64,000 nucleotides of DNA from Terriglobales bacterium (GTDB lineage: Bacteria; Acidobacteriota; Terriglobia; Terriglobales; Acidobacteriaceae), in the NCBI GenBank assembly GCA_025934735.1, contig JAICWP010000025.1, positions 1-64,000 of the forward strand. The letters are read 5' to 3'. Made by a program: the position numbers and the translations under genes. Below the pieces are notes generated by a model. That model was not told the DNA's origin. It did no database searches and saw only the letters and a program-made list of their open reading frames with translations. Positions 7,374-15,941 of the stretch are shown here, piece after piece (positions within the stretch are counted from its first letter, which is position 1; each line of letters begins with the position of its first letter).

Positions 7374-8600
7374 ATGTCGCGCCGAATTCTTCTGATCTCG
7401 CTGCTGATTGCTTCTGCCGCGCCGTTCGCCCGGGCGCAACCCAAGCCTCGCGTTCGCGCCATCACCGCCTTCGTGCGCCTCGACCGGGACCACTACCAGC
7501 CTCAGGTGCAAGATGCCGTCTCCTTCCTGCACCGCGCCCAGGCGGCCTACCAGGGTGCCGGTTATGAAGTGCAGACGTTGCGCATCACCACCCAGCCCTT
7601 TCCCGAATACATTCACGGCTTGTCGCATCAGCAGGCGCTGGCATTTTTTCGCAGTCTGGACGAGTTGGCGCAAAAGCAGGGATTCATCGCCAGCCTCGGC
7701 CCGGCGATGCTCAGCGATTCAGATGATCGTGGCATGGCGAATCTGCTCTCCGAGGTCCTGGCGTCTTCCAAGAACCTGTCTGGCAGCATCGTCATCGCCG
7801 GTCAAGACGGGTTGCACTGGAAGGCCATTGCTGCGGCGGCCCAGACCATTCAATACCTGGCCGCCCACTCGCCCGGCGCCCAGGCCAATTTCAATTTTGC
7901 TGCCACCGCCATGCTGCCGCCCTACGGCCCCTTCTTCCCCGGCGCATACTTCACCGCTGAAGGCCATCAGTTCGCCATCGGCCTTGAATCAGCCAACGTC
8001 GTGCAGGACGCTTTCTCCGCCGGGCAGGACTTACCTTCCGCACGCCGCAGCTTGGCGCAAAAGCTAACCGCAGCCGTCACTCCCATCGAGAAAGTTGCGA
8101 CGACGCTCGCATCCGGGACCGGTTGGACCTACGCTGGAATGGATGTCTCGCCTGCCCCCTTAGGGGAAGTCTCCATTGGCGCAGCCATCGAAAAGTTGAC
8201 CGGCGCGCCCTTCGGTTCCTCGGGCACGCTCACCGCCGCTGCCCTCATCACGAGCGTGCTGCGACAGTTGCCGGTCAAACGCGCCGGGTATTCCGGCCTG
8301 ATGATGCCGATCCTCGAGGACAGCACTCTGGCCCGGCGGTGGGGCGAAGGCCGCATCTCCATTGACGGCCTGCTGGCATATTCATCAGTCTGCGGCACCG
8401 GCTTGGACACTATTCCCCTGCCTGGCAAGGTTTCGACGCTCCAGGTCGAACGCATGCTCTCCGACACCGCCAGCCTGGCTTACAAGTGGAACAAGCCTCT
8501 GTCTGTGCGACTTCTGCCTGTGCCTGGCAAGCAGGCCGGCGAAAAAACCAGCTTTAACGATCCTCACCTGGTCAACACCGTGCTGCAGCCCCTACCCTAA
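7374..8600 (+). CDS. Exported DUF711 (UPF0210) family protein
   Basis: The 408-residue product starts with a signal peptide (MSRRILLISLLIASAAPFARAQ) and then matches DUF711: the VRAITAFVRLDRDHY start and the C-terminal motif VCGTGLDTIPLPGKVS. Homologous cytoplasmic UPF0210 proteins have no settled function and are structurally related to glycyl-radical-enzyme-like barrels; I infer no reaction. Export is unusual for the family. An imperfect GCCCTAAAA/TTTTGGGC hairpin follows the stop (8622-8644). Confidence 0.75.
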   Translation: MSRRILLISLLIASAAPFARAQPKPRVRAITAFVRLDRDHYQPQVQDAVSFLHRAQAAYQGAGYEVQTLRITTQPFPEYIHGLSHQQALAFFRSLDELAQKQGFIASLGPAMLSDSDDRGMANLLSEVLASSKNLSGSIVIAGQDGLHWKAIAAAAQTIQYLAAHSPGAQANFNFAATAMLPPYGPFFPGAYFTAEGHQFAIGLESANVVQDAFSAGQDLPSARRSLAQKLTAAVTPIEKVATTLASGTGWTYAGMDVSPAPLGEVSIGAAIEKLTGAPFGSSGTLTAAALITSVLRQLPVKRAGYSGLMMPILEDSTLARRWGEGRISIDGLLAYSSVCGTGLDTIPLPGKVSTLQVERMLSDTASLAYKWNKPLSVRLLPVPGKQAGEKTSFNDPHLVNTVLQPLP

Positions 8601-8677
8601 ACTCCTGACTGGGGTCGAAGCGCCCTAAAACTCCCATTTTGGGCCTCTTAGCGGCCCCGGAAGGTTCATTTAACCCC

Positions 8678-8683
8678 TATAAT
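8678..8683 (+). promoter_or_regulatory. -10 element (TATAAT) before the ECF sigma gene
   Basis: A perfect TATAAT lies 96 bases before the chosen start at 8780. The -35 position is GC-rich with no TTGACA match. It is preceded by CCCC, as is the TAAAAT at 15922. Confidence 0.4.
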
Positions 8684-8779
8684 TCTGCTCACGGATTGGG
8701 TCCCGGCCCGTCTAAGCCAGTGCAAACCGGTACCGACTCTGGCAAATCCGGCTTGCCAAGGACAGGTTCAGACGAGACC

Positions 8780-9487
8780 ATGCCGGCCGATGCGATGGCA
8801 GTTCCCTTAACGGTTGGCGAGCGTTCCACCCCGAGCCGCAAGCCAGGGGCGGGACAGGGCAGCGGATCCGGAAACCCCAGCTGGGGGCACATGCTCGGAC
8901 AGAGCTTAGGCCGTGTTGATGACACGGCGCTGATTCGTGAGGCGCAACGCGGCAATGCGGGCGCCTTCGAGGAACTCGTCCGCCATTATGACCAGGCGGT
9001 GTTGCGGCTGGCCCTGCACCTGACCGGCTCCGAGCACGACGCTCAAGACATCTACCAGGAAGCGTTCCTTAAGGCTTACAAGAACGTGGGCAGCTTCCGG
9101 TTCGAGTGCTCGTTCTACACCTGGATTTACCGCATTGTGACCAATCTCTGCCTCGACCACTTGCGCAAGCGGGCGGTGCGGCGCGAAGAGGCCCCGGTGG
9201 CGGTGGATCCCCAGGGCGAGCAGTACGACGTCCTGGAGCAGGTGGCGGACGGGCGTGCCGGCGCCGATCCCGAACGCGACTTGATGCGCCGTGAATTGGG
9301 AGGCCGGATCAGCCGGGCCTTGAGCAAGCTGACTCCACGCGAGCGCATGGTATTTGAGTTGAAGCATTACCACGGCCTGAGGCTGCGTACCGTAGGAGAA
9401 ATTTTGAACACCACCGAGGAAACAGCCAAGAACACGCTGTTTCGGGCCACGCAGAAGCTTCGGGTGGCATTGGCGGATATGAAGTAG
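8780..9487 (+). CDS. RNA polymerase sigma factor, ECF (RpoE/SigW-like)
   Basis: The 235-residue product has a disordered N-terminal leader of about 50 residues, then sigma region 2 (LIREAQRGNAGAFEELVRHY; QDIYQEAFLKAYKNVGSF; FYTWIYRIVTNLCLDHLRKR) and region 4 (LSKLTPRERMVFELKHYHGL; TTEETAKNTLFRATQKLR). The frame is open to 8639; the ATG at 8780 is the first well-placed start. The next gene encodes a zinc-finger membrane protein, its likely anti-sigma factor. Likely role is envelope-stress transcription, with the downstream exported proteins as candidate targets. Confidence 0.9.
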   Translation: MPADAMAVPLTVGERSTPSRKPGAGQGSGSGNPSWGHMLGQSLGRVDDTALIREAQRGNAGAFEELVRHYDQAVLRLALHLTGSEHDAQDIYQEAFLKAYKNVGSFRFECSFYTWIYRIVTNLCLDHLRKRAVRREEAPVAVDPQGEQYDVLEQVADGRAGADPERDLMRRELGGRISRALSKLTPRERMVFELKHYHGLRLRTVGEILNTTEETAKNTLFRATQKLRVALADMK

Positions 9488-9540
9488 CGGTTTTGGAAAC
9501 GGCCCAGCTCCCTCGGGCCGAAGGAACGAGATTTCGGAAG

Positions 9541-9600
9541 GGCCCGGCTTCAGCCGGGCCGCAAAGGCGACAAGAACTTGGGGGCTTCAGCCCCTGAGGG
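9541..9600. repeat. Two GC-rich hairpins between sigma and anti-sigma genes
   Basis: GGCCCGGCT-TC-AGCCGGGCC (9541-9560) is a perfect 9-bp hairpin and GGGGCTTCAGCCCC (9581-9594) a second one. The CTTCAGCCCCT / CCCCTTCAGGGGC type also occurs near 61180. The hairpins could lower expression of the anti-sigma gene relative to sigma, or be merely dispersed repeats. Confidence 0.55.
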
Positions 9601-9622
9601 ACCCCGGAAGGGGATGGAAACT

Positions 9623-10558
9623 ATGAAGTGCGAATGGGTTAAAGCGAACCTTCTGCTGTACATTTACGACGAACTGCTGGACGACGCACGCTATGAGCTG
9701 GAGCAGCATGTGGCCCGCTGCGGCGAATGCGCGGCGGAGCTGGAAGGCCTGCGGCAGTTCAAGACCAGCATGACCGCGACGCCGGTTGTGGAGCCCACGC
9801 CCAACCTGCTGACGGCCTCGCGCATGCGCCTGCAGGAAGCGCTGGAAACCGCCGAGCAGCCGCGCTTTTGGCAACGCTGGACCTTCGACCTCGCCGCGCT
9901 TTTTGGCCGCGCTCGCTTTTCACCCGCGCTGGCCAGCGTGATTTTCATCGTTGGCTTCGCCGCCGGCATCGGCAGCACTTACAAGATTGTTTCCGGCAAC
10001 AGCCCGCAAATCGCCAGCACTTCCGTGCCGGCACAACCCGTGGAATCTTCCATTACCGGCATTCGCGCTATCAACCAGCTTCCCGGCAGCAACAAGGTGG
10101 AAATCAAGTACGACACCGTGACCACGCAATCCGCCGAGGGCTCAATGGACGATTCTCGAATCCAGCAGCTGCTGCTGTTCGCCGCCCGCAATAATTACAA
10201 CTCCGGCGTGCGCCTCGATTCCGTGGACCTGCTCTCTCAACAGCCGCAGGACCAGCGCGTGCGCGAGGCCCTGATTTATGCGTTGCGGTATGACAGCAAC
10301 CCCGGAGTTCGGCTCAAGGCCTTAAATAGCCTGGGGGCTTACGTGCGCCAGGATGTGCGGGTGCGCGATGCCGTGCTGGAGGCGCTGCTCAACGACGGCA
10401 ACCCGGGGGTGCGCGCGGAAGCCATCCACCTGCTGCAATCGGTGCGCGCCGATAGCAGCGTGCGTGACGTGCTGCAACACCTCGCGCGCCAGGATAAGAA
10501 CTCCTACATTCGCACTGAATCGCGGGCTTTGTTGGCGCAGATGCCGGAGATTGATTGA
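9623..10558 (+). CDS. Membrane anti-sigma factor with zinc finger and HEAT repeats
   Basis: 311 residues. The N-terminal anti-sigma zinc finger has C3, H29, C33 and C36 (HVARCGEC), as in ZAS-domain proteins that bind ECF sigma factors. One transmembrane helix lies at about residues 100-120 (ALASVIFIVGFAAGIGSTY). The C-terminal part (about 175-305) is built of HEAT-like helical repeats with recurring NPGVRLKAL / NPGVRAEAI words and would lie outside the cytoplasm. The ATG at 9623 is preferred over 9614 because AAGGGG is then 9 bases upstream. Sensing by the HEAT domain is inferred. Confidence 0.85.
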   Translation: MKCEWVKANLLLYIYDELLDDARYELEQHVARCGECAAELEGLRQFKTSMTATPVVEPTPNLLTASRMRLQEALETAEQPRFWQRWTFDLAALFGRARFSPALASVIFIVGFAAGIGSTYKIVSGNSPQIASTSVPAQPVESSITGIRAINQLPGSNKVEIKYDTVTTQSAEGSMDDSRIQQLLLFAARNNYNSGVRLDSVDLLSQQPQDQRVREALIYALRYDSNPGVRLKALNSLGAYVRQDVRVRDAVLEALLNDGNPGVRAEAIHLLQSVRADSSVRDVLQHLARQDKNSYIRTESRALLAQMPEID

Positions 10559-10634
10559 TGGATTACAGGAATTTCATCGCCGCAGCGGAGCCGGCGCTTG
10601 CAAATGCTCCGCAGGGAACAGGGAAGGAAACGTT

Positions 10635-11828
10635 GTGAAAACGACTCCAAAAGTCGCGCTGGTGTTGCTGCTGGCGTCAGTAGCAGCGGCAGCGCAGCAG
10701 TCGCGAGTGTATCGCGAAGATGGCGGATGGATAGAAGAGATTACTGGTTCGTTACCGGGAGCACATAGTTTGCGCGTAAGCGCGCAAATGGGCTCAGTGC
10801 AGGTGCAGGGTGGCGCCCAGCAGGCTGTCAACTATGTCGTGCGGGTGCGCGCCTATACCTCCTCGGAGCAGGAAGCGCGCCGCCAATTCGAACAGTACCA
10901 TGTTGAGGCCGCCAAACACGGCGACATGGCCGTGATCGAGGGCCAGTATCTGGGCCGAAGAGCGCGCCATTTTTCCGCGAATTTTTCGCTGCAAGTTCCG
11001 CAGAGCCTGGAAGCCGCCAAGGTTGAAACCGATGGCGGCAGTGTGAGCGTCAACGACATTGCCGGCCACGTGGAGGCCTCAAGCGGCGGCGGCAGCCTGA
11101 AACTGGACCGCATCGGCGGCAACATCAGCGGCAGCACGGGAGGCGGCAGCATTGACGTTGGGGCGGCCGGCGCCGACCTCGATCTGGAAACCGGCGGGGG
11201 CTCTATCCGCGTAGCTTCCGCTAAGGGCAAGATTTCGGCCCAAACTGGCGGCGGCAGCGTGGTGGTGCTGGATGGCTTGCAGGGCGCGTTTCTGGAAACC
11301 GGCGGCGGCAGCATCCAGGTGAAGCGCTGCCAGGGCCACGTTAAGGCGTCCACCGGCGGCGGCAGCATTGACCTGGGGCAAATTGACGGTCCAGCGGAAG
11401 TGGATACTGGCGGCGGCAGCATTCATCTGGCTCTGGCCAATGGTCCGGTGCGCGCCGAAAGCGGCGGCGGCAGCATCGAACTGATGAATCTCAGCCAGGG
11501 GGCGCGGGCGGAAACCGGCGGGGGCGGCATTACCGCCCAATTTGTCGCTACCCGCGGGTCCTTCAGCAACTCAGTGCTGGAAACTCCCGCCGGCGATATC
11601 ACCGTGTATCTTGCGCCTACTCTCCCGGTCACCATCCATGCCGCCGTGGACATGGGCAATGGCCACAAAATTCGGTCTGATTTTCCGGAGATCAAGGTGC
11701 TCTCGGAGGGCGGTGATTACGGTCCCAAGCGCATTACGGCGGAAGGCAGCCTGAACGGCGGCGGGCCGGTGCTCAAAGTGCACACCAGTTCCGGTGACAT
11801 CGTTTTCCTGCGCAGCAGTAGTAAGTGA
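10635..11828 (+). CDS. Exported DUF4097-type repeat protein (18-residue solenoid)
   Basis: Starts at GTG 10635 behind GGAAGGAAA; a signal peptide (MKTTPKVALVLLLASVAAAAQ) precedes 397 residues in total. Residues 132-293 are nine exact 18-residue repeats (a tenth is partial) of the form TGGGSI-x-V/L-...-G-..., for example TGGGSIRVASAKGKISAQ, encoded as a 54-base period with no insertions. Such repeats fold as a right-handed beta-ladder in DUF4097-like proteins. No catalytic motif is seen. It lies 76 bases after the anti-sigma gene, so it is probably in the same operon and acts in the envelope. Confidence 0.8.
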   Translation: MKTTPKVALVLLLASVAAAAQQSRVYREDGGWIEEITGSLPGAHSLRVSAQMGSVQVQGGAQQAVNYVVRVRAYTSSEQEARRQFEQYHVEAAKHGDMAVIEGQYLGRRARHFSANFSLQVPQSLEAAKVETDGGSVSVNDIAGHVEASSGGGSLKLDRIGGNISGSTGGGSIDVGAAGADLDLETGGGSIRVASAKGKISAQTGGGSVVVLDGLQGAFLETGGGSIQVKRCQGHVKASTGGGSIDLGQIDGPAEVDTGGGSIHLALANGPVRAESGGGSIELMNLSQGARAETGGGGITAQFVATRGSFSNSVLETPAGDITVYLAPTLPVTIHAAVDMGNGHKIRSDFPEIKVLSEGGDYGPKRITAEGSLNGGGPVLKVHTSSGDIVFLRSSSK

Positions 11829-11877
11829 AGCTGGCGGCGGGATGGTCACATTGACGAAATTTCCATAGAGGATTCAC

Positions 11878-13119
11878 ATGCGTACACTTTTCTTGAGCAC
11901 GCTGGCGCTGGCAGTAGCGACGTCTTGGGCGCTGCCTTCCCGGGCGGCGGACCTGGGCCTGCAGCCGGACACTCCCTACACCCTGTTCGGCGAGGAGAGC
12001 GGCTCCTATCTGGGCATTGATACCCGCGACATTACCCACGAACGCATGGTCGCGCTCAAGCTGAACGAAGAGCGGGGCGTGGAAATCACCATGGTGGACC
12101 AGGATGCTCCCGCGGGCAAAGCCGGATTGCGCGAGCAAGACGTGATCCTCAGCTTCAACGGTCAGCCGGTGGAAGGCGTTGCAGAGTTGCGGCGCATGAT
12201 TCACGAGACGCCGCCCGGGCGCGCCGTCACCCTGGGCATCAGCCGCAATGGGCAGATGATGAACGTGAAAGTCCAGCTGGCTGACCGGCGCAAGCTGTTC
12301 CATTATCCTGCTATTGCCGCGGTACCCCCCGTACCGCCGGTTCCCGGTCTCGCCATGGGCCCCCCCATGAATATGGATGTGCCGATGGTTCCCGACTTTG
12401 ATGTGCCCTCCATGGACGTGATCGTGCACTCCTCGGTGCGCGGCGGCCTTATGGTGGAGAACCTCACTCCCCAGTTGGGCGACTTTTTTGGGGTGAAGAA
12501 CGGACAGGGCGTCTTGGTGCGCTCGGTGGAGAAGGGCAGCGCGGCGGAGCGTGCCGGATTCCAGGCCGGCGACATCATCGTGCGGGTGGGCGACCGGCAG
12601 GTCACCGATAGCAGTGACTGGCGGAACGCCATGCGCCGGCACGGCAGCGGCCCGATGCCCATCAGTGTGGTGCGCAACCGTAAATCGCTAACCATTCACT
12701 TCGTCGTTCCGCGGCAAACCGGGCAGGCCATCGGCCTGGACCCAGAGATCATTGCGGATATGGGAGCGCTTGGGGCCGAAATGGACAACTTGGGGCCGGA
12801 GATCGAGCGTGCCCACCGCCAGGCCATGGATGCGGAGAAGGAGTTGTTGAAGCACAACGCGGAGTTTGGCAAGCAGGCAGCCCAGGCCGCGGAGCAAGCG
12901 CAACGCGAGATCCGTTCCCACCAGCGGGAAATCCAGCAACAGGCCCGGCAAGCCGCCGCCGAAGCGCGCCGGGAAGTTCTCTCTCATCAGCGCGAGATCC
13001 AGGAGCAGGCACAGCGAGCCGTGGAAGAAGCTCGCCGCCAGATGGAGCTTCACCGCAAGGACATCGAGCGCATTCAGCGCCAGATGGAAGAGTGGAAGCA
13101 CAAAGCGGAAGAGATGTGA
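11878..13119 (+). CDS. Exported double-PDZ protein with coiled-coil tail
   Basis: 413 residues with a signal peptide (MRTLFLSTLALAVATSWALPSRA). PDZ domain 1 is at about 66-140 (APAGKAGLREQDVILSFNGQPV) and PDZ domain 2 at about 188-280 (SAAERAGFQAGDIIVRVGDRQV). From about residue 300 a long charged coiled coil follows with repeated SHQREIQ-QAR words. The trypsin-like domain of HtrA/DegP is absent, so it probably binds unfolded or C-terminal peptides rather than cutting them. It ends the sigma/anti-sigma cluster, 49 bases after its neighbour. Confidence 0.82.
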   Translation: MRTLFLSTLALAVATSWALPSRAADLGLQPDTPYTLFGEESGSYLGIDTRDITHERMVALKLNEERGVEITMVDQDAPAGKAGLREQDVILSFNGQPVEGVAELRRMIHETPPGRAVTLGISRNGQMMNVKVQLADRRKLFHYPAIAAVPPVPPVPGLAMGPPMNMDVPMVPDFDVPSMDVIVHSSVRGGLMVENLTPQLGDFFGVKNGQGVLVRSVEKGSAAERAGFQAGDIIVRVGDRQVTDSSDWRNAMRRHGSGPMPISVVRNRKSLTIHFVVPRQTGQAIGLDPEIIADMGALGAEMDNLGPEIERAHRQAMDAEKELLKHNAEFGKQAAQAAEQAQREIRSHQREIQQQARQAAAEARREVLSHQREIQEQAQRAVEEARRQMELHRKDIERIQRQMEEWKHKAEEM

Positions 13120-13137
13120 GGATGGCCCGTGGCCATC

Positions 13138-13240
13138 AGTTCTTGGCTTTTGGGCCTTTACTCTTGACGCACCTATCGCAGCTTAAGCGAAAGCTACAGG
13201 CCAAAAGCTGAAAGCTAACCAGCCAACAGCCGACTGTTTC
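13138..13240. repeat. Inverted repeat of AGCTAA/GCCAAAAG-type words
   Basis: The left arm TCTTGGCTTTTGGGCC (from 13141) is matched by AGGCCAAAAGCTGAAAGC (13198-13215); more 7-8-base words (AACCAGCC, AACAGCC) follow. Same type as 37489 and 57256. It separates the convergent PDZ and recG genes. Confidence 0.55.
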
Positions 13241-13285
13241 AACTGATTCACCCTATGTGGGAACTGAGAACCGAGAACTGCTCTT

Positions 13286-15508
13286 TCACCCCACCTCCAC
13301 TAACCCATACCTGCGATTCCAGTGGCTGCGCAGATGGCCAAAAGCGCGCGCCAGGTCCGGCTTGGGCACTTCCAGGTTGGAGTCGGCCAGCAGGGCCGCA
13401 GCCTCTTTCTTGGCGAGTTCCAGCAGGTCGCGGTCCCGCACGATGTTGGCCACCCGCAGGCTGGGCATGCCCGCCTGGCGCGTGCCGAAAAATTCGCCCG
13501 GCCCGCGCAGTTCCAGATCGAGTTCCGCAATTTTGAAGCCATCCGAGGTGCCCAGCATGGCTTGCAGGCGCTGCTCCGCTTCCTCGGAAACTTTGGTTCC
13601 TGTCATCAGAATGCAGTACGACTGCGCCGGTCCGCGACCGATTCGTCCACGGAGCTGGTGCAACTGCGCCAACCCGAACATCTCCGCATGCTCGATCACC
13701 ATCACGCTGGCGTTGGGCACGTCCACCCCGACTTCGATTACCGTGGTGGAAACCAGGACATCTACTTCGCCCTTCTGAAAGCGGCGCATCACGGCGTCCT
13801 TCTCTTCCGCCTCCAAGCGGCCATGCAGCAGGCCGATCCTCAAGCCGGGCAGAATTTCGCGGCGCAGCTTGTTGTACATCTGGATAGCCGCTTTTACCTC
13901 GCGTTCCTCGTTCTCCTCAATAACCGGATAAACCACGTACGTCTGGTGCCCGGCGGCTGCCTCCTTGCGCACAAAATCCCATACCTCGGCGGCACGCTCG
14001 TCGGGAACACGCTGGGTGATAACGGGTGAGCGGCCAGGAGGCAGTTCGTCCAGAACGCTGGAGTCCAGGTCGCCATAGATGGTCAGTGCCAGCGTGCGGG
14101 GGATAGGAGTGGCGGTCATGACCAGGGTGTCAGGTTCGGCCGGAGCTGAGCTTAGCTTGCGCCGGCGCGCAGTTGCTCCGTCTGGCGTGCAGTGCGGCTC
14201 ATAGGAGACCTCCACCTGGCTTTCACTGGCCTTCCGCATCAGCTTGAAGCGCTGAATCACGCCGAAACGGTGTTGCTCGTCCACGATGACCAGGCCAATG
14301 TTTGCGAATTCCACCGTCTCCTGGATCAGGGCGTGCGTGCCGATAACCAGTTGTGCATCGCCGCGGGCGATGTGGCGGCGCAGGTCGCGCTTGCGATCCT
14401 GCTCCATCGAGCCGGTGAGGAGCAAGATGCGGTAGCCGGCATGTTCCAGGATGCGGCGGGCGGAAAGGTAATGCTGCGTGGCCAGAATCTCCGTGGGCGC
14501 CATCAGCGCCACCTGATAGCCGTTTTCGATGGCGATGATGGCCGCCTCCAGCGCCACAATGGTCTTGCCCGAACCCACGTCGCCCTGCAGCAACCGCCGC
14601 ATAGGGAAGGGTTGCTGCATGTCAGAGGCAATTTCCTTCAGCACCTTCTTCTGTGCCGCCGTGGGGTGAAAGGGAAGGATGCGCTTAATGGCCTGGCGCA
14701 CACGGTCGTTCAGCTCGAACGAAATGCCGGGATGCGTGCGCTGCTTCCGGCGCTTCAGCTCCAGGCCCAGTTCCAGGAAGAACAGCTCTTCGAAAATGAG
14801 CCGCCGGTGCCCCGGGGTGCGCGCCGCCTGCAGCTTCGCCAGGCTCTCCCCGGCTTCGGGCCAGTGCGCCTGCCAGAACGCTTGCCGGCGGGGAATGAGC
14901 GCCATGCGCTCGCAAATCGGCGCCGGGATGCTTTCCGCCACCTCCGGCAGGTTCTCCAGAACGGAATGGATAATGCGGCGGAACCAGCGGCTGGTCAGCT
15001 TGCCATTGGCGGCGGACTCGTAGATGGGCACAATGCGTCCGACCTCGAGCGACTGCGCCGCTCGATCGGCAGCTTCGCCCTCGCCGTTTTCTCCCAGAAT
15101 TTCGAACTGCGGCTGGATAATCTGCAGGCCGCCACGTCCCCAGGTGTTTTCCTCCACTTTGCCGTAGAGCGCCACCAGTTGCCCGGGCTGAAACTTGCCC
15201 ATCAGGTACCGCCCGTGAAACCACAGGCAGGTGAGCTTGGAGCGGCCCTGCCCGGCAGTCATCTGGAAGATGTCCTTGCCCGCGCGGCGGGTGCGGAATA
15301 GCCCCGAGCCGCGCACTTCAGCGATGACCGTGGCCATCTCGCCCGGCCGCAGTTCGCCTAGACCGCGCGGGTTCAGCCGGTCTTCGTAGCGGAAGGGCAG
15401 GTAGTAAAGCAGGTCCTCGACCGTGCTGATGCCTTTGCCGGCCAGCACCTCGGCCACACGCGGGCCAATCCCTTTGACGTACTGCACGGGCGTGGTCAGT
15501 TCCATCAT
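13286..15508 (-). CDS. recG: ATP-dependent DNA helicase RecG
   Basis: Remodels stalled replication forks and Holliday junctions. The 740-residue product has the N-terminal wedge/OB domain, Walker [15 protein letters not shown], motif [10 protein letters not shown], motif [15 protein letters not shown], motif [12 protein letters not shown] and the C-terminal [19 protein letters not shown]. Two adjacent ATG codons (15508, 15505) begin the homology; the frame extends to a TTG at 15532. An extra segment of about 30 residues (near 430-460) lies between motifs II and III. Confidence 0.94.
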   Translation of the reverse strand: MMELTTPVQYVKGIGPRVAEVLAGKGISTVEDLLYYLPFRYEDRLNPRGLGELRPGEMATVIAEVRGSGLFRTRRAGKDIFQMTAGQGRSKLTCLWFHGRYLMGKFQPGQLVALYGKVEENTWGRGGLQIIQPQFEILGENGEGEAADRAAQSLEVGRIVPIYESAANGKLTSRWFRRIIHSVLENLPEVAESIPAPICERMALIPRRQAFWQAHWPEAGESLAKLQAARTPGHRRLIFEELFFLELGLELKRRKQRTHPGISFELNDRVRQAIKRILPFHPTAAQKKVLKEIASDMQQPFPMRRLLQGDVGSGKTIVALEAAIIAIENGYQVALMAPTEILATQHYLSARRILEHAGYRILLLTGSMEQDRKRDLRRHIARGDAQLVIGTHALIQETVEFANIGLVIVDEQHRFGVIQRFKLMRKASESQVEVSYEPHCTPDGATARRRKLSSAPAEPDTLVMTATPIPRTLALTIYGDLDSSVLDELPPGRSPVITQRVPDERAAEVWDFVRKEAAAGHQTYVVYPVIEENEEREVKAAIQMYNKLRREILPGLRIGLLHGRLEAEEKDAVMRRFQKGEVDVLVSTTVIEVGVDVPNASVMVIEHAEMFGLAQLHQLRGRIGRGPAQSYCILMTGTKVSEEAEQRLQAMLGTSDGFKIAELDLELRGPGEFFGTRQAGMPSLRVANIVRDRDLLELAKKEAAALLADSNLEVPKPDLARAFGHLRSHWNRRYGLVEVG

Positions 15509-15624
15509 GGAGGTCTGGACTGATGGTAGCAAACCGGCAGCAGCACCCGGACGTGCTTTCAGGAACGACGCTGGGCACCCGCTCAGGGCATAATTGAATA
15601 AAGGTCAGCAGATCGAGGAGGCCG

Positions 15625-15852
15625 GTGGCCAAGAGCTACTTACCCAAGAATTTCTGGCAGTCGCTGATAGCGGTGGTGGTTGGCAACGCCATTTACTTCC
15701 TGCTCATGCCCTATATGCCCCTACGGGCCCGGCACACCACATTTCGCTTTGACTTTGGCCTGGTAGTGGACTTCTGGATCTGCCTTGTTATCTATGGCTT
15801 GCTGGCACTATTCAAGCGTTGGCGCCGGCCCGGCCGCACTTCCTCACAGTAG
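15625..15852 (+). CDS. Small membrane protein, unknown
   Basis: 75 residues starting at GTG 15625 behind GAGGAG. Two hydrophobic helices are visible (about 13-31, WQSLIAVVVGNAIYFLLMP, and 46-63, LVVDFWICLVIYGLLALF) with a basic, Ser-rich C-terminus. I do not recognise a family. It is divergent from recG and precedes the diguanylate cyclase by about 90 bases. Confidence 0.65.
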   Translation: MAKSYLPKNFWQSLIAVVVGNAIYFLLMPYMPLRARHTTFRFDFGLVVDFWICLVIYGLLALFKRWRRPGRTSSQ

Positions 15853-15921
15853 TTCAGCTTGGGCCCGGTTCGTGACGGCGGAGGTGACCTCGGTAACTTC
15901 CTGACATTTCCCTACAGCCCC

Positions 15922-15927
15922 TAAAAT
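15922..15927 (+). promoter_or_regulatory. -10 element (TAAAAT) before the GGDEF gene
   Basis: CCCCTAAAATCC, with CTGACA 15 bases upstream (15901-15906) as a possible -35. The ATG is at 15942, so the leader would be very short. Confidence 0.4.
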
Positions 15928-15941
15928 CCTGCAGGAATACT

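Noticed and set aside
11878-13119. HtrA/DegP protease
   Set aside because: The two PDZ domains fit, but no trypsin-like domain with His-Asp-Ser is present; a coiled coil takes its place.
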